Source of the DNA: Neocallimastix lanati (nom. inval.)
Taxonomy: Eukaryota; Neocallimastigomycota; Neocallimastigomycetes; Neocallimastigales; Neocallimastigaceae
Length of the DNA: 64,000 nucleotides
Assembly: GCA_016946835.1 (NCBI GenBank)
Contig: JACVTC010000068.1
Span: 246,501-310,500, forward strand
Direction of reading: 5' to 3'
This document shows, piece by piece, positions 1 through 10,296 of this stretch (its first letter is position 1; the number at the start of each line of letters is the position of its first letter). Both the position numbers and the translations under genes were made by a program. The notes under the pieces are model-generated. The model did no database searches. It was given only the letters and a program-made list of their open reading frames with translations, and was not told where the DNA came from.

Positions 1-1589
1 TTAATTAATTAATTATTTTTTTAATTTCTTTTATTTATTTACTATATTTATTAATTAATTTTCAACAACCACTTAACTGGGTAACGCAGGGTCCTTTCCG
101 AAGTTCCCACTAGCAGTTAAGATTTTACAAACTAAAATAAAATTGTTTTATAAGAAAATAACTATTCTAATAATAGTTACGGAACTAATAATAAAATTTA
201 AATTTACCTATTACTATACGATTTTCCAACTATCGTTCAATAGTTGAAAAATTAACTCATTTTATACTTTTTCAAAATAAAGTTTTAAATCAAAATAAAT
301 TTTAATAAATTACATAAAAATATTATTTTATATTATCAATTACATTATATAATAAATTATATGAAATGTTATGAATTATTTTAATATAAATCCTATTTAA
401 AACTAATTTTTTCTAAAATTTTCTATGAAGAAAATTTAGAGTTTAATTAATTAATTATATGATTAAATATATTCTATCCATATATTTAATTTAAATTTTG
501 CCAAGTTGTGAAAACCAATTTACTAAACCACAACTTGCTATTTTTATTTTTAGAATTTCTATAATTTAAAAGACAAGTAAACAAAACGGCAAGTTTTTGT
601 AAACAAACGGAAAAGGCAATATTTCTTTAATTATTTTAATTTAACTAATTAATGACTAATTATTTTTTTTAATTTACGAAGTTTCATGATTCAAACTGAG
701 TAATTGTTACGTAAATTCTCCAAATAATTATTGATATGAAATGAAAATAAAAACCTTAATTATTAATAAATTATTTTATTAATAATTACATAAAAATAAA
801 TCAATTAATCACTTGATTAATTATCATATGATTTATAAAATGATCCAGAAATAACGTGATATAAGATAAATTTATGTAATATCATAAATTCTCTAAAAAT
901 TCATAAAATTAATGTAAACATAAAATTTATAACATAAATTTTATGTTATGTAAATATGTAAATAATTTATAAATTAAGTTTTATTTTATTTCATTTTAAT
1001 TATTTTTTTTATATTTTTATTATATTTTTATATTTTTTAATTATTTTATTATTTATATTATACTTTTTATAATATTCAACTAAATATTTAATTCTTATTA
1101 TTTTAAAATAGTTTATAATTAAAGAGTATTATATAAAGAATACTTTTTCTTTATATTTATTCTTTGTAATTTTGCAGTTTTGCAAATTGCCATTCATGCA
1201 ATTCAAATAGTTAAAATTATAATAATAAATTGCCAAAATAAATATATTTTATTAGTAAAATTAATTTAGTAATTTTTAATATGAAGTTATAAAAATTATT
1301 AGTTAATTAAATAAATTTTAATTATAAAATAAATAAATAAATATTTAATAAATAAGTAAATAAAATTATATTATATTAATAAATTTCATAAATAAATTAT
1401 ATAACTTCTCCTAGTAAGAGACTGAACCAAAGGTGTACTTTATCATTATGTCATTAATTTTTGAGAAAATTAATTAAAAATAATTTGGAATACATCTAAA
1501 TATATATTAAAAATATGGTACACATTTTTATCCACAGTAATTTACATTACATTACATTGAAATACGTATTCAAATTATTAAATATTTTA
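1..1589. other. AT-rich stretch with LTR remnants, no gene
   Basis: No convincing coding region. The stretch around 700-960 resembles, on the minus strand, the repeat seen at 13920-14046 plus 14748-14880 and again at 30400-30605 (shared words around 'cataaattttatgt' and 'tttatgtaattat'), so it is probably an old LTR fragment (family B here). A 9-bp inverted repeat, CAAGTTGTG at 502-510 and CACAACTTG at 529-537, forms a possible hairpin. A slightly GC-richer patch lies at 63-120. Nothing else is recognisable. Confidence 0.45.
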
Positions 1590-1634
1590 CATTAAATTAT
1601 TACAGATGATGAAGAAGTAAACTAGTATGGTATA

Positions 1635-2154
1635 ATGGAAAATGACGACTTAACTGAAGAAGATGTCACTGTTTTGAACCCTACTATTGACTTAAACATA
1701 ATTAATCAAAATTCAATTATCTAATTGAAATATGAAGACAGTGTCACTGGTTCGAATCCTAAAACTAACGTTGAAATAAATAGTAGTAAAATAAATAAAA
1801 TTATACATAATATTGAAAATTATAGAAATAGCGAAAGTTGTTGGACCTATGATACAGGTGCAAGTGAATATATAACAAATAATAAAAATATTTTAGACAA
1901 TTTTAAGAAAATTAATAACTATGATGTGCCCAAATAAAACTACTTGTAAGTTTGAAGGATATGGAACATATAAAGGATTAATTAATAATAATTTTATAGA
2001 ACTTAAAAAGGTATATTTTTCGAAAGACACAAATAAAAATTTAATTATTGGTATAAAACTGGCCGAAGAAAACAAGATTGAAGGCTTAATAACTAATTTT
2101 AATGCTTTTAAAAATATTAAAAATAAAAAGTATTATTATTTTAATTCTATTTAA
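1635..2154 (+). pseudogene. copia protease fragment
   Basis: Frame-broken remnant of a Ty1/copia pol around the aspartic protease. A protease-like active site, TYDTGAS, is readable at about 1846-1866, followed by TNNKN as in the other copia proteases of this window (compare the DSGA sites near 40975 and 55660). After a frame change near 1920 the usual FEGYGTYKG and LKKVYFSKDTNKNLI segments follow up to a stop at 2154. Two short similar peptides, EDVTVLNP and EDSVTGSNP, just upstream suggest a small internal duplication. No integrase or RT follows, so it is a truncated scrap. Confidence 0.75.
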
Positions 2155-2469
2155 AGTCTTATTTTCTATTTTTAAAATAAGAATTAGTTTTAAGTCTTTA
2201 AAGTAAAATAACTAATTATATCAAATAATAACAAATTTTTATATAATAAAATATATTTTACATATTAAAATTATTTAAATTTAATTTCTATATTAATTAT
2301 TTAAATTTACATTGTTCTTTTATTAATCTTAAAATTTTATTTGAAAATACTAACTTTTTATAATAAGTATTTATGATTTTATAATTTAGTAAATTATTAT
2401 TATGAATTGTTAATTTTAGTTTATTAATTAATTTTAAATTATAAATTTCATCCTTTATCATAAATGATA

Positions 2470-2910
2470 TGTAACAGATACATGGTAACTTCGAGCCTAT
2501 CCAATGATAGTCCTCTGGTTACGTAACGTATCTCTAAACAGTTAGCAATTTCGGCTAATCAAATAAAATCTTTTATTAATTTCGTACATTAAATTTTATT
2601 ATTTTATAGTTAATTATTTAGTTAAATACTTAGTTAAATATATTTTTATTTAGTGATTAGTAAACTAAGTTAAATTATCTACCAATCATAAAATTACTAA
2701 CATGTATAAATAATAATTGAACTTGTAACTGTAACGCGCTAGCGTTATTATTAACGTAAATTGTTATTATAAATATTAATATTAAAATAAAAATATAATT
2801 ATTAAAATAAATATAGTTACCCTGTGTAAGCCCAGTAACTAATAACAGATAGAGTTATAAAGTGCTGCATTCTAGTGTAATAGAAATAAATAATTATAAT
2901 TAATTTTAGT
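2470..2910 (+). mobile_element. solo LTR, family A
   Basis: Begins TGTAACAGATACATGG and is the inverted counterpart of 5488 down to about 5020, the 3' LTR of the minus-strand gypsy element (shared blocks: the TAACTTCGAGCC-like start, the ACGCTAG patch, the CCCTGTGTAAGCCCAG patch and TCTAGTGTAATA). It diverges from the other copy just after 'ttttagtgttt' at about 2912, so its end is truncated or replaced. No retroelement coding sequence adjoins it in the right orientation. Confidence 0.75.
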
Positions 2911-3153
2911 GTTTTTTATGGTTCGGGTTCGGGTTTTATTAGAAATTTTATTTAATTATTTAATTTTTTTTTATTATTTTATTATATATTTCTTTTTTTT
3001 TTTCTATAACATTTATAAAAAAATAAAACATAATTATTTTTTAATAGTAATTATTTATAAAAGAAATTTCAATTTATGTTTATCTATATAGATTAATACA
3101 TAATTTTATTATTATTATTTATTTTATATTAATTTTTTTCAGTAATATTTTTT

Positions 3154-3637
3154 TTAAACAAAAATATGATATATTTTTAATTTTTTAAAAGTTTTACCAG
3201 TACATACCATGTTACAATTTTTACTACAGCAGTCTTCAGTTTTACCAAAATAGCCATGTTTAGAGCAGTAATAATTACTATGACAATTTTTTCCATTATT
3301 TTTACCGCATTTTCCATCAGTAGTAGTTTCTGGGCATTTATTTTTCTCATAATAGCTATCAAAGGTACCGTCCTTAAAATATTTTCTGTAGTATTCATTT
3401 TTATCTGTATGTGTATACTCAGAATCGCAGAAGTAGTGAATAAGCATATTTGTCCATTTTTGTTTTTTACCTTTGCAAATTTCATACTTTTTTTAAATTT
3501 CCTTTTAATCTAGAACATATTGGAGAATTAAGAGGAAAATCATTTTGTTTGCAGTATTTATCGTATTTATCTGCATAAACATTAAATACAAAACTGAGAA
3601 CAATTAGAATAATAAAAATTAATTCTTTAAACTTCAT
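3154..3637 (-). pseudogene. secreted hevein-like (CBM18) cysteine-rich protein, one frame break
   Basis: The ATG at 3635-3637 opens a typical signal peptide (MKFKELIFIILIVLSFVFNV then YA), followed by a short cysteine-containing stretch. The frame breaks in an A-run at about 3505-3511; one base fewer there would join it to the downstream frame ending at 3154. That frame carries GKCGKNNGKNC, then YCSKHGYFGKTEDC and CSKNCNMVC, the spacing of a type-1 chitin-binding (hevein, CBM18) domain, with the usual CC and CG reduced to YC and FG. CBM18 proteins bind chitin or chitooligosaccharides outside the cell, and CBM18 modules are common in fungi. It is the only host-like gene recognised here. The break could be a mutation or a homopolymer sequencing error. 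Confidence 0.65.
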
Positions 3638-3795
3638 TTTTTTCCTTTATCTTAAAATATATAGAATAATATATGTATTAAAAAAGAAGATATCTTTGTT
3701 TTTATTTTTATTTATATTATTTTATTTTTATTATTTTATTTTTTTTATTTATAATCTAATTAAATAAAGTTACTACAAAAATTAAAGTTTTCCCA

Positions 3796-3797
<2 letters not shown>

Positions 3798-3838
<41 letters not shown>
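3798..3838. repeat. poly-T tract
   Basis: Uninterrupted T run of about 41 nt just upstream (on the minus strand) of the CBM18-like gene. It lies 5' of that gene, so it is not its retroposed poly(A) tail. A (TTA)n tract follows at about 3865-3900. Confidence 0.9.
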
Positions 3839-3842
<4 letters not shown>

Positions 3843-3895
3843 ATTTTTTTTTATTATAATTTTTTATTATTATTATTATTATTAAATTAATTATT

Positions 3896-4089
3896 ATTAT
3901 TTAACAAAACTTATGGATAATCTGATAGTATACCCTGTCTGACGTGCAACTTGCCTTTTCACGGCGTCATGCCACGCCGGTACCACGGCTACTGTATTCA
4001 ATATAAAATACAGCAGTCCAGAGCCTACTAGCCCAATTACTATGTAGGTTAAACTTAGCCCTGTATATCCAAGGCTTTGTTAAATAATT
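3896..4089. mobile_element. small structured element with terminal inverted repeats
   Basis: The ends form an imperfect 24-bp inverted repeat: ATTATTTAACAAAACTTATG... at 3896-3919 against the reverse complement of 4066-4089. The interior is much more GC-rich than its surroundings and folds locally: GGCGT/ACGCC at 3963-3978 and CTGTATT/AATACAG around 3991-4012. No ORF. It could be a MITE or a structured non-coding RNA. It sits directly inside a candidate primer-binding site (4125-4141, minus), so it could instead be the leader of an LTR element. Confidence 0.45.
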
Positions 4090-4124
4090 ATATCAATAAT
4101 ATTAATTTTTATTTTTCTAATATT

Positions 4125-4141
4125 CCCCGATATCTCCACCA
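4125..4141 (-). promoter_or_regulatory. candidate gypsy-type primer-binding site
   Basis: Read on the minus strand it is TGGTGGAGATATCGGGG, identical to the site that follows the 5' LTR of gypsy-C at 48575-48591 and close to 18413-18427. The TGG start is the complement of a tRNA CCA end. The sequence to its right on the plus strand (from 4149, tgttatggttcggg) recurs at 2910, as expected if both are LTR ends. Confidence 0.45.
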
Positions 4142-4989
4142 TAATTTATGTTATGGTTCGGGTTTTATTAGAAATTTTAATTAATTATTTAATTTTTTTA
4201 TTTTTTTCTGTCTACATTTTAATTATTGAAAAACTTTACTTATTTATACTTTTTGAAAAAAATAAATATGTAAAGCCTTTCTACATTTTATCATAATATT
4301 TAAAAAAAAATAATTTACTATTACTAATTACTTCAAATTTATATTAATTTAAATTAACTAATTCATAAGTATTTTTATTTTAATAAATTTTGTTTATATA
4401 ATTTTATATTATTTTTCATATACTAAAACTAAATTATTTAATATATACGAAAAGAAACAAACATAATTTAAAAAGATTTTACAAAAAATAAAGTTATTTC
4501 AATCAAGAATATTAATATAATATTCTTATATTTTATATAAAATAAATTTAAAAACTATAATATATTTAATATTTATTATTAATCAATTAAGATTTGATTT
4601 TATTTGTGGGGAATAAAAATATTAAATAATCAATTTAAAAAAATAAAATAAAATACTATAAAGAATACAATTTTAATATTGATACAATATAGTAATAATA
4701 TAATAATATATTTGAAAATAAAAATAAAATATTAATATTGATTATAAACACTTTAATAAAATAATAAAATTTAAGGTTAAATTATAGATATTGATATTAA
4801 TAATAAAAATATAGAATTATTGATAATATTTTAGTAACTTTTAATAAAAATATAAAAAAAATTATTTTTATAAAATATTTTAGTATAGAAAATATAGTAA
4901 AGTAATATTAAGTAAAGAACAATATAATGGATTCTAAAGTAAGTTGAAATTCTAATTAATAATCTATTATATGTTCGTTCTTTACCAGT
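4142..4989. other. AT-rich stretch, possible LTR remnant
   Basis: The first 60-70 nt (from 4149) repeat the sequence from 2910 almost word for word (ggttcgggttttattagaaa, then a TTAATTATTTAATTT block). The rest is AT-rich with no ORF or recognisable element. Confidence 0.4.
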
Positions 4990-5019
4990 TTATTATTAAC
5001 ACCTCTCTATTCGAGTTGT

Positions 5020-5488
5020 TAATAATAAACACTAAAATTAATTATATTTATAATTATCTATTTTATTACACTAGAATATAGCGCAGTACTTTATAACTCT
5101 ATCTGTTATTAGTTACTGGGCTTACACAGGGTAACTATATTTATTTTAATAATTATATTTTTATTTATTAATATTAATATTTATAATAACAATTTACGTT
5201 AATAATAACGCTAGTGCGTTACAGTTACAAGTTCAATTATTATTTATGCATGTCAATAATTTTATGATTGGTAAATAATTTAATTTAACTTAGTTTACTA
5301 ATCACTAAATAAAAATATATTTAACTAAGTATTTAACTATATAATTAACTATAAAATAATAAAATTTAATGTACGAAATTATTAAAAGATTTTATTTGAT
5401 TAGCCCAAATTGCTAACTGTTTAAAGATACGTTACGTAACCAAAGGCCTATCATTGGATAGGCTTGGAGTTACCATGTATCTGTTACA
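5020..5488 (-). mobile_element. 3' LTR of gypsy-1 (family A)
   Basis: On the minus strand the LTR begins TGTAACAGATACATGG at 5488, immediately after a purine-rich tract (gggagaggcct) that follows the pol stop at 5513. It matches the plus-strand solo LTR at 2470-2910. The far boundary is uncertain; similarity to the LTR at 28190-28570 around 'attcgagtt' suggests it may reach about 4990. Confidence 0.7.
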
Positions 5489-5512
5489 AGGCCTCTCCCA
5501 AGGAGTAAGCTA

Positions 5513-6580
5513 CTAATGGTTGACGACATTAGCAATGAACTGGCTGTAGCTAAAATCTTGGTAGTCCTCCAGCAATTCTGCGTAGTGAGGATTGTTGTCG
5601 ATCACGTCGGCGTTAACCCACTCTTGTTTATCATTCTGGTGCGCAACCAGATACTGGTACTGTTCTTGGTGCTTCCTAGATCCAAGGATATGAATTATCT
5701 TTTGGCTTCCTCTGGGAGCTGGTACTAATTTCTTGGGAAGTTTGTAGTATGGTTCCAATTCGCTCACATGGAACACTGGATACATGTTTGGGAATGGCAA
5801 ACGACTAATATCCAGCTTGTAGTTCTTCTTTTCCTCGTAGACGCCAATTACCTTGAATGGTCCAAACTTCCTTGTGGCTAACTTATAGAACGTCAACGCA
5901 TCATAATTTTCTGGCTTTCTTAGCCATACCTTGTCGAGCAGCCTATACCTGGGGTACTTGTCCGTACGAGTCTTGTCCATATTATCCAGGTATCTAGTCT
6001 GTGCGATTTCCAATATGTGCTTAAGGTTTCCCAGGTTGTGAGCAAAGCTATCAATCATTTTAGCTTCTCCTAAAGAATTCACCAAGTCGGCTGTCTTTGG
6101 GGAGTTATGTACCTGGTAGTTATACAAGGTAAGGAAAGGAGATTGTTGGGTGGAAGCGTGGATTGAGTTGTTATAGCAGAACTCTGCTAAGAACAAGTAT
6201 TCCATCCAGCTCTCATCATCATAGGTTCCCACAAAGAACTGTAAATAAGTTTCTACGTAGGCATTGTTCTTTTCGACTTGGCTTATCGTTTCATGGTGAC
6301 TAGTGGTAGCATACTTTATTTCAATTCCGAAGAACTCCAGTAGCTCCTTCCATACTTGGCTTGTAAACTGAACCCCTCGGTCAGTCATAACCACCTTAGG
6401 GAATCCGTGCAACCTGTAAATTTCTCTTAGGAAAGCGTTAGCAGTCTCATTAGCATTGGGCACATGCTTAAATCCTATCAGGTGTATCATCTTGGTTAAT
6501 TTGTCACAGCACACTAAGATACAACCTGCTCTCTTTGTTTCCCAAATGTAACCATCTTCTGTTCTTGTCCTACATTTCAC
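5513..6580 (-). CDS. gypsy-1 integrase, catalytic core and C-terminal domain
   Basis: Uninterrupted stretch of 355 codons. It carries the core of a retroviral-type integrase: the region after the first catalytic Asp (CCDKLTKMIHLIGF), the second Asp in VMTDRGVQF, and an NN[A]YVE-like segment after SHHETISQVEKNN holding the likely catalytic Glu. The C-terminal SH3-like region contains KFGPFKVIGVYEEKKNYKLD and a FHVSELEPY block. Integrase joins the cDNA ends to host DNA in the nucleus. The first Asp (LDFITDLP) and the zinc finger lie just upstream in another frame, so the apparent start is not the true one. An unusual charged insert (CRTRTEDGYIWETKRAG) separates LDFITDLP from CCDKLTK. Confidence 0.85.
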   Translation of the reverse strand: MKCRTRTEDGYIWETKRAGCILVCCDKLTKMIHLIGFKHVPNANETANAFLREIYRLHGFPKVVMTDRGVQFTSQVWKELLEFFGIEIKYATTSHHETISQVEKNNAYVETYLQFFVGTYDDESWMEYLFLAEFCYNNSIHASTQQSPFLTLYNYQVHNSPKTADLVNSLGEAKMIDSFAHNLGNLKHILEIAQTRYLDNMDKTRTDKYPRYRLLDKVWLRKPENYDALTFYKLATRKFGPFKVIGVYEEKKNYKLDISRLPFPNMYPVFHVSELEPYYKLPKKLVPAPRGSQKIIHILGSRKHQEQYQYLVAHQNDKQEWVNADVIDNNPHYAELLEDYQDFSYSQFIANVVNH

Positions 6581-7284
6581 TGGCAGATCTGTTATAAAAT
6601 CTAATTGTACCTCTTGCCAGGGTAATTCTGCAACTGGAACTCTAACTGCAGTACCATATTCTTTGTGTCTATCATCCTTCTTGGTAGCACAGGATTTACA
6701 AGCTTTGACATAGCCTGAAATATCTTTCCTCGTCTTCGGCCTTCGGCCAGTAGAAGTTCCTAGATACTAGGTCCGAAGTCTTGTCAATTCCCAAGTGACC
6801 TGCGTACTCCGAGTCATGGTTCAATTGAATAATCGTTTTCTTTTCTAACCAGAAGGCCATCTACTTCTAGCCAATGCTTCTTGTTGTAGTTGTTTCTGGT
6901 ATCTTCTACTAAATCTTTAATTATCTCTTGGGCCATTTTATCCTGTCTGTAGGCCTGCTTAATATCGTCCATAAATTGGTAGCTAAGGCTAAATAACTAG
7001 CCTCTCCATCTACATCATCGAATCCTACCAATTGTTCGGGTTTTAATAGGCTATCTTTATCGAATTCTTTACCCTCAGTTTTCTCTGTTTCTACTCTTGA
7101 GAGGGCATCAGCTTTACCATTCTTTTTCCCAGGTCTGTATACTATTTCGAACCAGTATGTGGCGAATAGGTTCATGCCATCTAATTTGCATAGGAATTAG
7201 TAGCTGTGGTTTTGTAGAGAACAACAGATTTCTGTGGTCACTATAAACGATAATCTTATGCTTCGCACCTTGAAGCAAGTGTCG
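6581..7284 (-). pseudogene. gypsy-1 RNase H end, integrase zinc finger (frame-broken)
   Basis: At 6921-7175 the frame holds the RNase H tail TYWFEIVYRPGKKNGKADAL with SRVE, typical of gypsy pol. Between about 6600 and 6870, in shifted frames, come a GHLGIDKT patch, NFYWPKAEDE and CKSCATKK (the HHCC zinc-binding module) and WQEVQLDFITDLP with the first catalytic Asp. At least three frame changes occur, and the RNase H centre (7176-7284) is also out of frame. Confidence 0.75.
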
Positions 7285-8217
7285 CTATTCTGTAAACGCA
7301 GTCTTAATGGCTAATAATTCTTTCTCCGTAATCGAATAATTCACTTCAGCCTTGCTGAGTGTCTTTGAATAATAGTATATAGAATAAAGAGTACCATCGT
7401 CTCCTTTTTGTGATAACATACCTCCTATCGCGTAATTACTAGCATCACATTCAACGAAGAACTGTTTTTCATGGTCAGGGTAAGCTAGCACTGGCGGAGA
7501 GGTAAGCATCTCCTTCAACTTGTGAAACGCATCCAACCCTTCTTCATTCCATTCAAAATTCTCTTTCTTAGAAGTCATCTTAAATAGCGGCTTGGCTATT
7601 TCTGAAAAGTTTCTTATAAAATTTCGGTAGTAATTGCAAAAGCCTAGAAAGCTTTGCATCTGCTTAACATTTTCGGGTTGTGGCCATTCTGCCACAGCCT
7701 TTATCTTCTCTTGGTCAGTTTCTACACCATCTTTACTGACCACATGGCCTAAAAATGAAATCTTGAGCTTGTGCAATTCACACTTAGACATTTTTGTTAC
7801 AAGCTTATGCTTAATCAGTTTCTTTAGTATGGTTCGAACATGTTCCTCAAGTGTTTTTGAATACACTACAATGTCATCTAGGTAGACTTGACAGTACTTC
7901 CCGATGTCCTCGCTGAAGACATCATTCACGAAGCTTTGGAACACCGCTGGTGTATTGGTTAAACCAAAAGGCATCACCAAATGCTCGAAGTGTCCATACT
8001 TGGTGTTGAAGGCTGTCTTATATTCGTCACCTTCTCGAATTCGTACCAAGTTGTAGGTAGATTTAAGGTCGAACTTTGAGAACACTACTGCTCCTTTCAT
8101 AGCTTCGAAAACTGCACTAATTCTTGGGATAAGATAGGCATTACGTTTGGTCCATTGGTTCAATATACGATAATCCATGCAAAGTCGCAACTCGCCAGAC
8201 TTTTTGGGCACGAACAA
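7285..8217 (-). CDS. gypsy-1 reverse transcriptase and RNase H
   Basis: Reads from LRLCMDYRILNQWTKR through KFDLKSTYNLVRI, the MPFGLTNTPAVFQ block and the catalytic CQVYLDDIVVYS (YLDD), then the thumb/connection segment FLGHVVSKDGVE and SFLGFCNYYRNFI, into RNase H (FFVECDASNYAIGGMLSQ, then YYSKTLSKAEVNYSITEKEL). It copies the genomic RNA to DNA in the particle. The start is arbitrary: RT N-terminal residues and the protease-RT linker continue upstream in broken frames. TYNLV replaces the usual AYNLI/V, but the key carboxylates are kept. Confidence 0.92.
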   Translation of the reverse strand: MFVPKKSGELRLCMDYRILNQWTKRNAYLIPRISAVFEAMKGAVVFSKFDLKSTYNLVRIREGDEYKTAFNTKYGHFEHLVMPFGLTNTPAVFQSFVNDVFSEDIGKYCQVYLDDIVVYSKTLEEHVRTILKKLIKHKLVTKMSKCELHKLKISFLGHVVSKDGVETDQEKIKAVAEWPQPENVKQMQSFLGFCNYYRNFIRNFSEIAKPLFKMTSKKENFEWNEEGLDAFHKLKEMLTSPPVLAYPDHEKQFFVECDASNYAIGGMLSQKGDDGTLYSIYYYSKTLSKAEVNYSITEKELLAIKTAFTE

Positions 8218-8808
8218 TACAGGGTAACCTGCTGGAGATTCTGAACGTCTTATAAACCCTTTGGTTAAGTTTTCATCAATATATTATTATAGCGCTTTTT
8301 CTTCTCTAGGACTTGTTGGATATATAGCTCCTTTGTACAGTGGTGCGTCAGGCTCTGGCTCGATTTTGCAATCATCTGGTAGCGTTTCAGCGATTTCTTC
8401 ATTGAAGGCTTAGGTTAAGTCTCTATAATACTTGTCTATAATCTTGCCAATAGATAACAGCTTCTCTAGCTCCACTTTCTTAATTGTTTCAGCTACCGAA
8501 TCCTCTTGTATAATCATGGCTAAATTATCTTTTTCCTAGCTACACTTTGTGGCAACATTTTCCGTAGGGTTTTTATCTATTTTATTCTCTTTTAGATTTT
8601 TACTTTTCTGTGCCTTGAACCAATCCGCCCATTTGTCGTAATTTATTAAGTAATCATAATAGTCCGTAGTATATTCAATTCCTCTCTCACGGTAAAATTG
8701 CTTGTTAAATCGTATACCGTGTCCTTTAATCTTTAGTTATCTATAAACTGTTGTATTATCTTGGTATTTCTCGCTGTGGGTTGAATCTCCCTTTGTACAG
8801 CTGGTTCT
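8218..8808 (-). pseudogene. gypsy-1 protease-RT linker, degenerate
   Basis: Connects gag-protease and RT. Several in-frame stops. The N-terminal RT region around PSGLPGLSNP-like codons is interrupted, and an RT N-terminal signature (approximately ASPAG near 8225-8245, followed by YPVLF) is visible. No other domain recognised. Confidence 0.5.
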
Positions 8809-10041
8809 TTATCTTCTAAATTCCTGTACCATGTAGATACTTTCACCTTCACATTCTCCTAGTGAATCTACATCTGGTAACCCCGGCTTTTCGCCATCTA
8901 TCTTGTAAACTTTAGATTGCTTGTCATGGACGTCAATCTTTCTATAAATCAGGTGTCTATCCATGAACCTTGAACTCAGAATAATTGTCCTTGGCATAGC
9001 CTCAGCTAGCCTACATCTTGTGTTAAAGTCATACCATTTGACTTTACCAGTATGCTCCTCGACCAGCTTAATCTTGATCTTGAACTCTTCGGTAACCTGT
9101 GGTATCAACACTTTACCAGCGGCAGTAGTAAACGTTAAGGGACGGTTTTCTGTCTTGAGTCCTATCTCTTTAGCCAACTGCGGATGGATCATGTTGATCT
9201 GTGATCCGGTATCGTACAGCACGTTTAAATCTTGGAGCCCCTCTTTGGTACGAAGATTACTTATTTTGGCTTCTGGCACAAACTCTTCGTACTCAGACCC
9301 ATCTTGCATCAGGAGTACTGTCTTGGGAATCGGATTGTTACTACTGGTACGTGAGTCCTTAAAATAATTTTGTTTCTCGCTTGGTCTCGTACTGAAATCT
9401 TTACCATCGTTGTGGTTATAACCATCTTTCTTATTCTTATCGTAATTATTTTGTTTGGTAGGCTCCTTCCTACTATAATCTCTTTTATCTCCTCGGTGAT
9501 TGTCGCTGTTCCTCCTTCTCTTGGCTTCGATATCCTTGGAGGGTCTTCGCGGATCTATCATTCCTAGTAATGCCATGATGGCTATCTTCTTCTCGCGGTT
9601 ATATTCATATCTCTCTAGGTGGTCATCCTTGTAATCCGCGGGGAATGTATCACATCTCCTTAAACAAGTTACATAATCTTCTAAGGTTTGCTTTTCTGCA
9701 GGCAGGTCGTAAAAGGCCTCTCGAACCGAGGGTCTAACTTGTTGTACTAGCAGCAACCTTTTAGTTTCATCCGATAGCTGAAGAATTCTGCTTAGCCTGT
9801 TAAACTCGGAGAGGTATTCATAGGCTTTAACCCATTCATGCTTGAGTTTTAACATTGCAGTTTTCACCTCTTCTAAGGTTCTTTCGCTTTTGAATTCCTT
9901 TAGCAATCTGTCCATTAACCTTTGAGGTTGTGGGTCATCCCGTTGCTTGAACACTTCATCCATCTGGTACCACTTCTTAGCAGTTCCTTGCAAGTGGACC
10001 TCGATAAAGTACAACATAGCCGTGAGCTCGTATACTATCAC
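8809..10041 (-). CDS. gypsy-1 Gag fused to aspartic protease
   Basis: Uninterrupted 410 codons. The N-terminal half is a retrotransposon capsid-type Gag (LQGTAKKWYQ, LMDRLLKEFKSE, AYEYLSEFNRLSR, QVRPSVREAFYDL), followed by a basic, lysine/arginine-rich nucleocapsid-like region (KRRRNSDNHRGDKRDYSRK) without a CCHC knuckle. The protease follows with VLYDTGSQINMIH (catalytic D-T-G) and a flap/strand segment TAAGKVLIP. Gag packages the RNA; the protease matures the particle. The capsid N-terminus is missing: in-frame stops occur just upstream, and a PTNFPEAPEFE peptide in another frame near 10055-10075 may be its displaced start. Confidence 0.85.
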   Translation of the reverse strand: MIVYELTAMLYFIEVHLQGTAKKWYQMDEVFKQRDDPQPQRLMDRLLKEFKSERTLEEVKTAMLKLKHEWVKAYEYLSEFNRLSRILQLSDETKRLLLVQQVRPSVREAFYDLPAEKQTLEDYVTCLRRCDTFPADYKDDHLERYEYNREKKIAIMALLGMIDPRRPSKDIEAKRRRNSDNHRGDKRDYSRKEPTKQNNYDKNKKDGYNHNDGKDFSTRPSEKQNYFKDSRTSSNNPIPKTVLLMQDGSEYEEFVPEAKISNLRTKEGLQDLNVLYDTGSQINMIHPQLAKEIGLKTENRPLTFTTAAGKVLIPQVTEEFKIKIKLVEEHTGKVKWYDFNTRCRLAEAMPRTIILSSRFMDRHLIYRKIDVHDKQSKVYKIDGEKPGLPDVDSLGECEGESIYMVQEFRR

Positions 10042-10172
10042 TCAAACTCAGGGGCTTCTGGAAAATTGGTCGGAAATACTCATTTTTGTTAAAATATAGG
10101 AAGTGTTCTTCTAGACTCCGAAGTTATAAATTTTTATTATTAATATAAATAATTTATATTTAACAAATATAT

Positions 10173-10262
10173 ACATATTTTAAAGATATTTTAAAGATAT
10201 TTTAAAGATATTTTAAAGATATATCAAGATATATTAAAGATATATTAAAGATATTTAAAAGA
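10173..10262. repeat. tandem repeat, 11-bp unit
   Basis: About eight copies of attttaaagat and close variants (atatcaagat, atattaaagat), lying exactly between the oppositely oriented gypsy-1 and gypsy-2 remnants. Confidence 0.85.
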
Positions 10263-10296
10263 TCTATTATATTAAAAAAGTCTATTTAGTATTTTA

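Larger units (their letters stand above)
5020..10065 (-). mobile_element. gypsy-1, Ty3/gypsy retrotransposon, 5' truncated
   Basis: Order on the minus strand is gag-protease (8809-10041), RT and RNase H (6921-8217), integrase (5513-6920), polypurine tract and 3' LTR: standard Ty3/gypsy order. The 5' LTR, primer site and N-terminal gag are missing; similarity fades near 10065 and a second, plus-strand gypsy begins at about 10297. Its coding DNA is clearly less AT-rich than the surrounding elements and its frames are longer, which suggests either a younger element or one of different origin. Confidence 0.9.

Noticed and set aside
61-120. GC-richer patch near the window start as a tRNA
   Set aside because: No acceptor or T-arm pairing could be found.
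2909-3091. 60-codon plus-strand ORF of F/Y/I-rich sequence
   Set aside because: Pure AT/T-run translation starting at the repeat 'ttatggttcggg'; no gene features.
3798-3838. Poly-T run as the poly(A) tail of a retroposed CBM18 copy
   Set aside because: On the minus strand it lies upstream of the gene's start codon, so it cannot be its 3' tail.
3905-4085. tRNA or 5S rRNA gene in the GC-rich island
   Set aside because: No cloverleaf, B-box (GGTTCGA) or 5S-like internal boxes could be placed; the paired ends fit an inverted-repeat element better.
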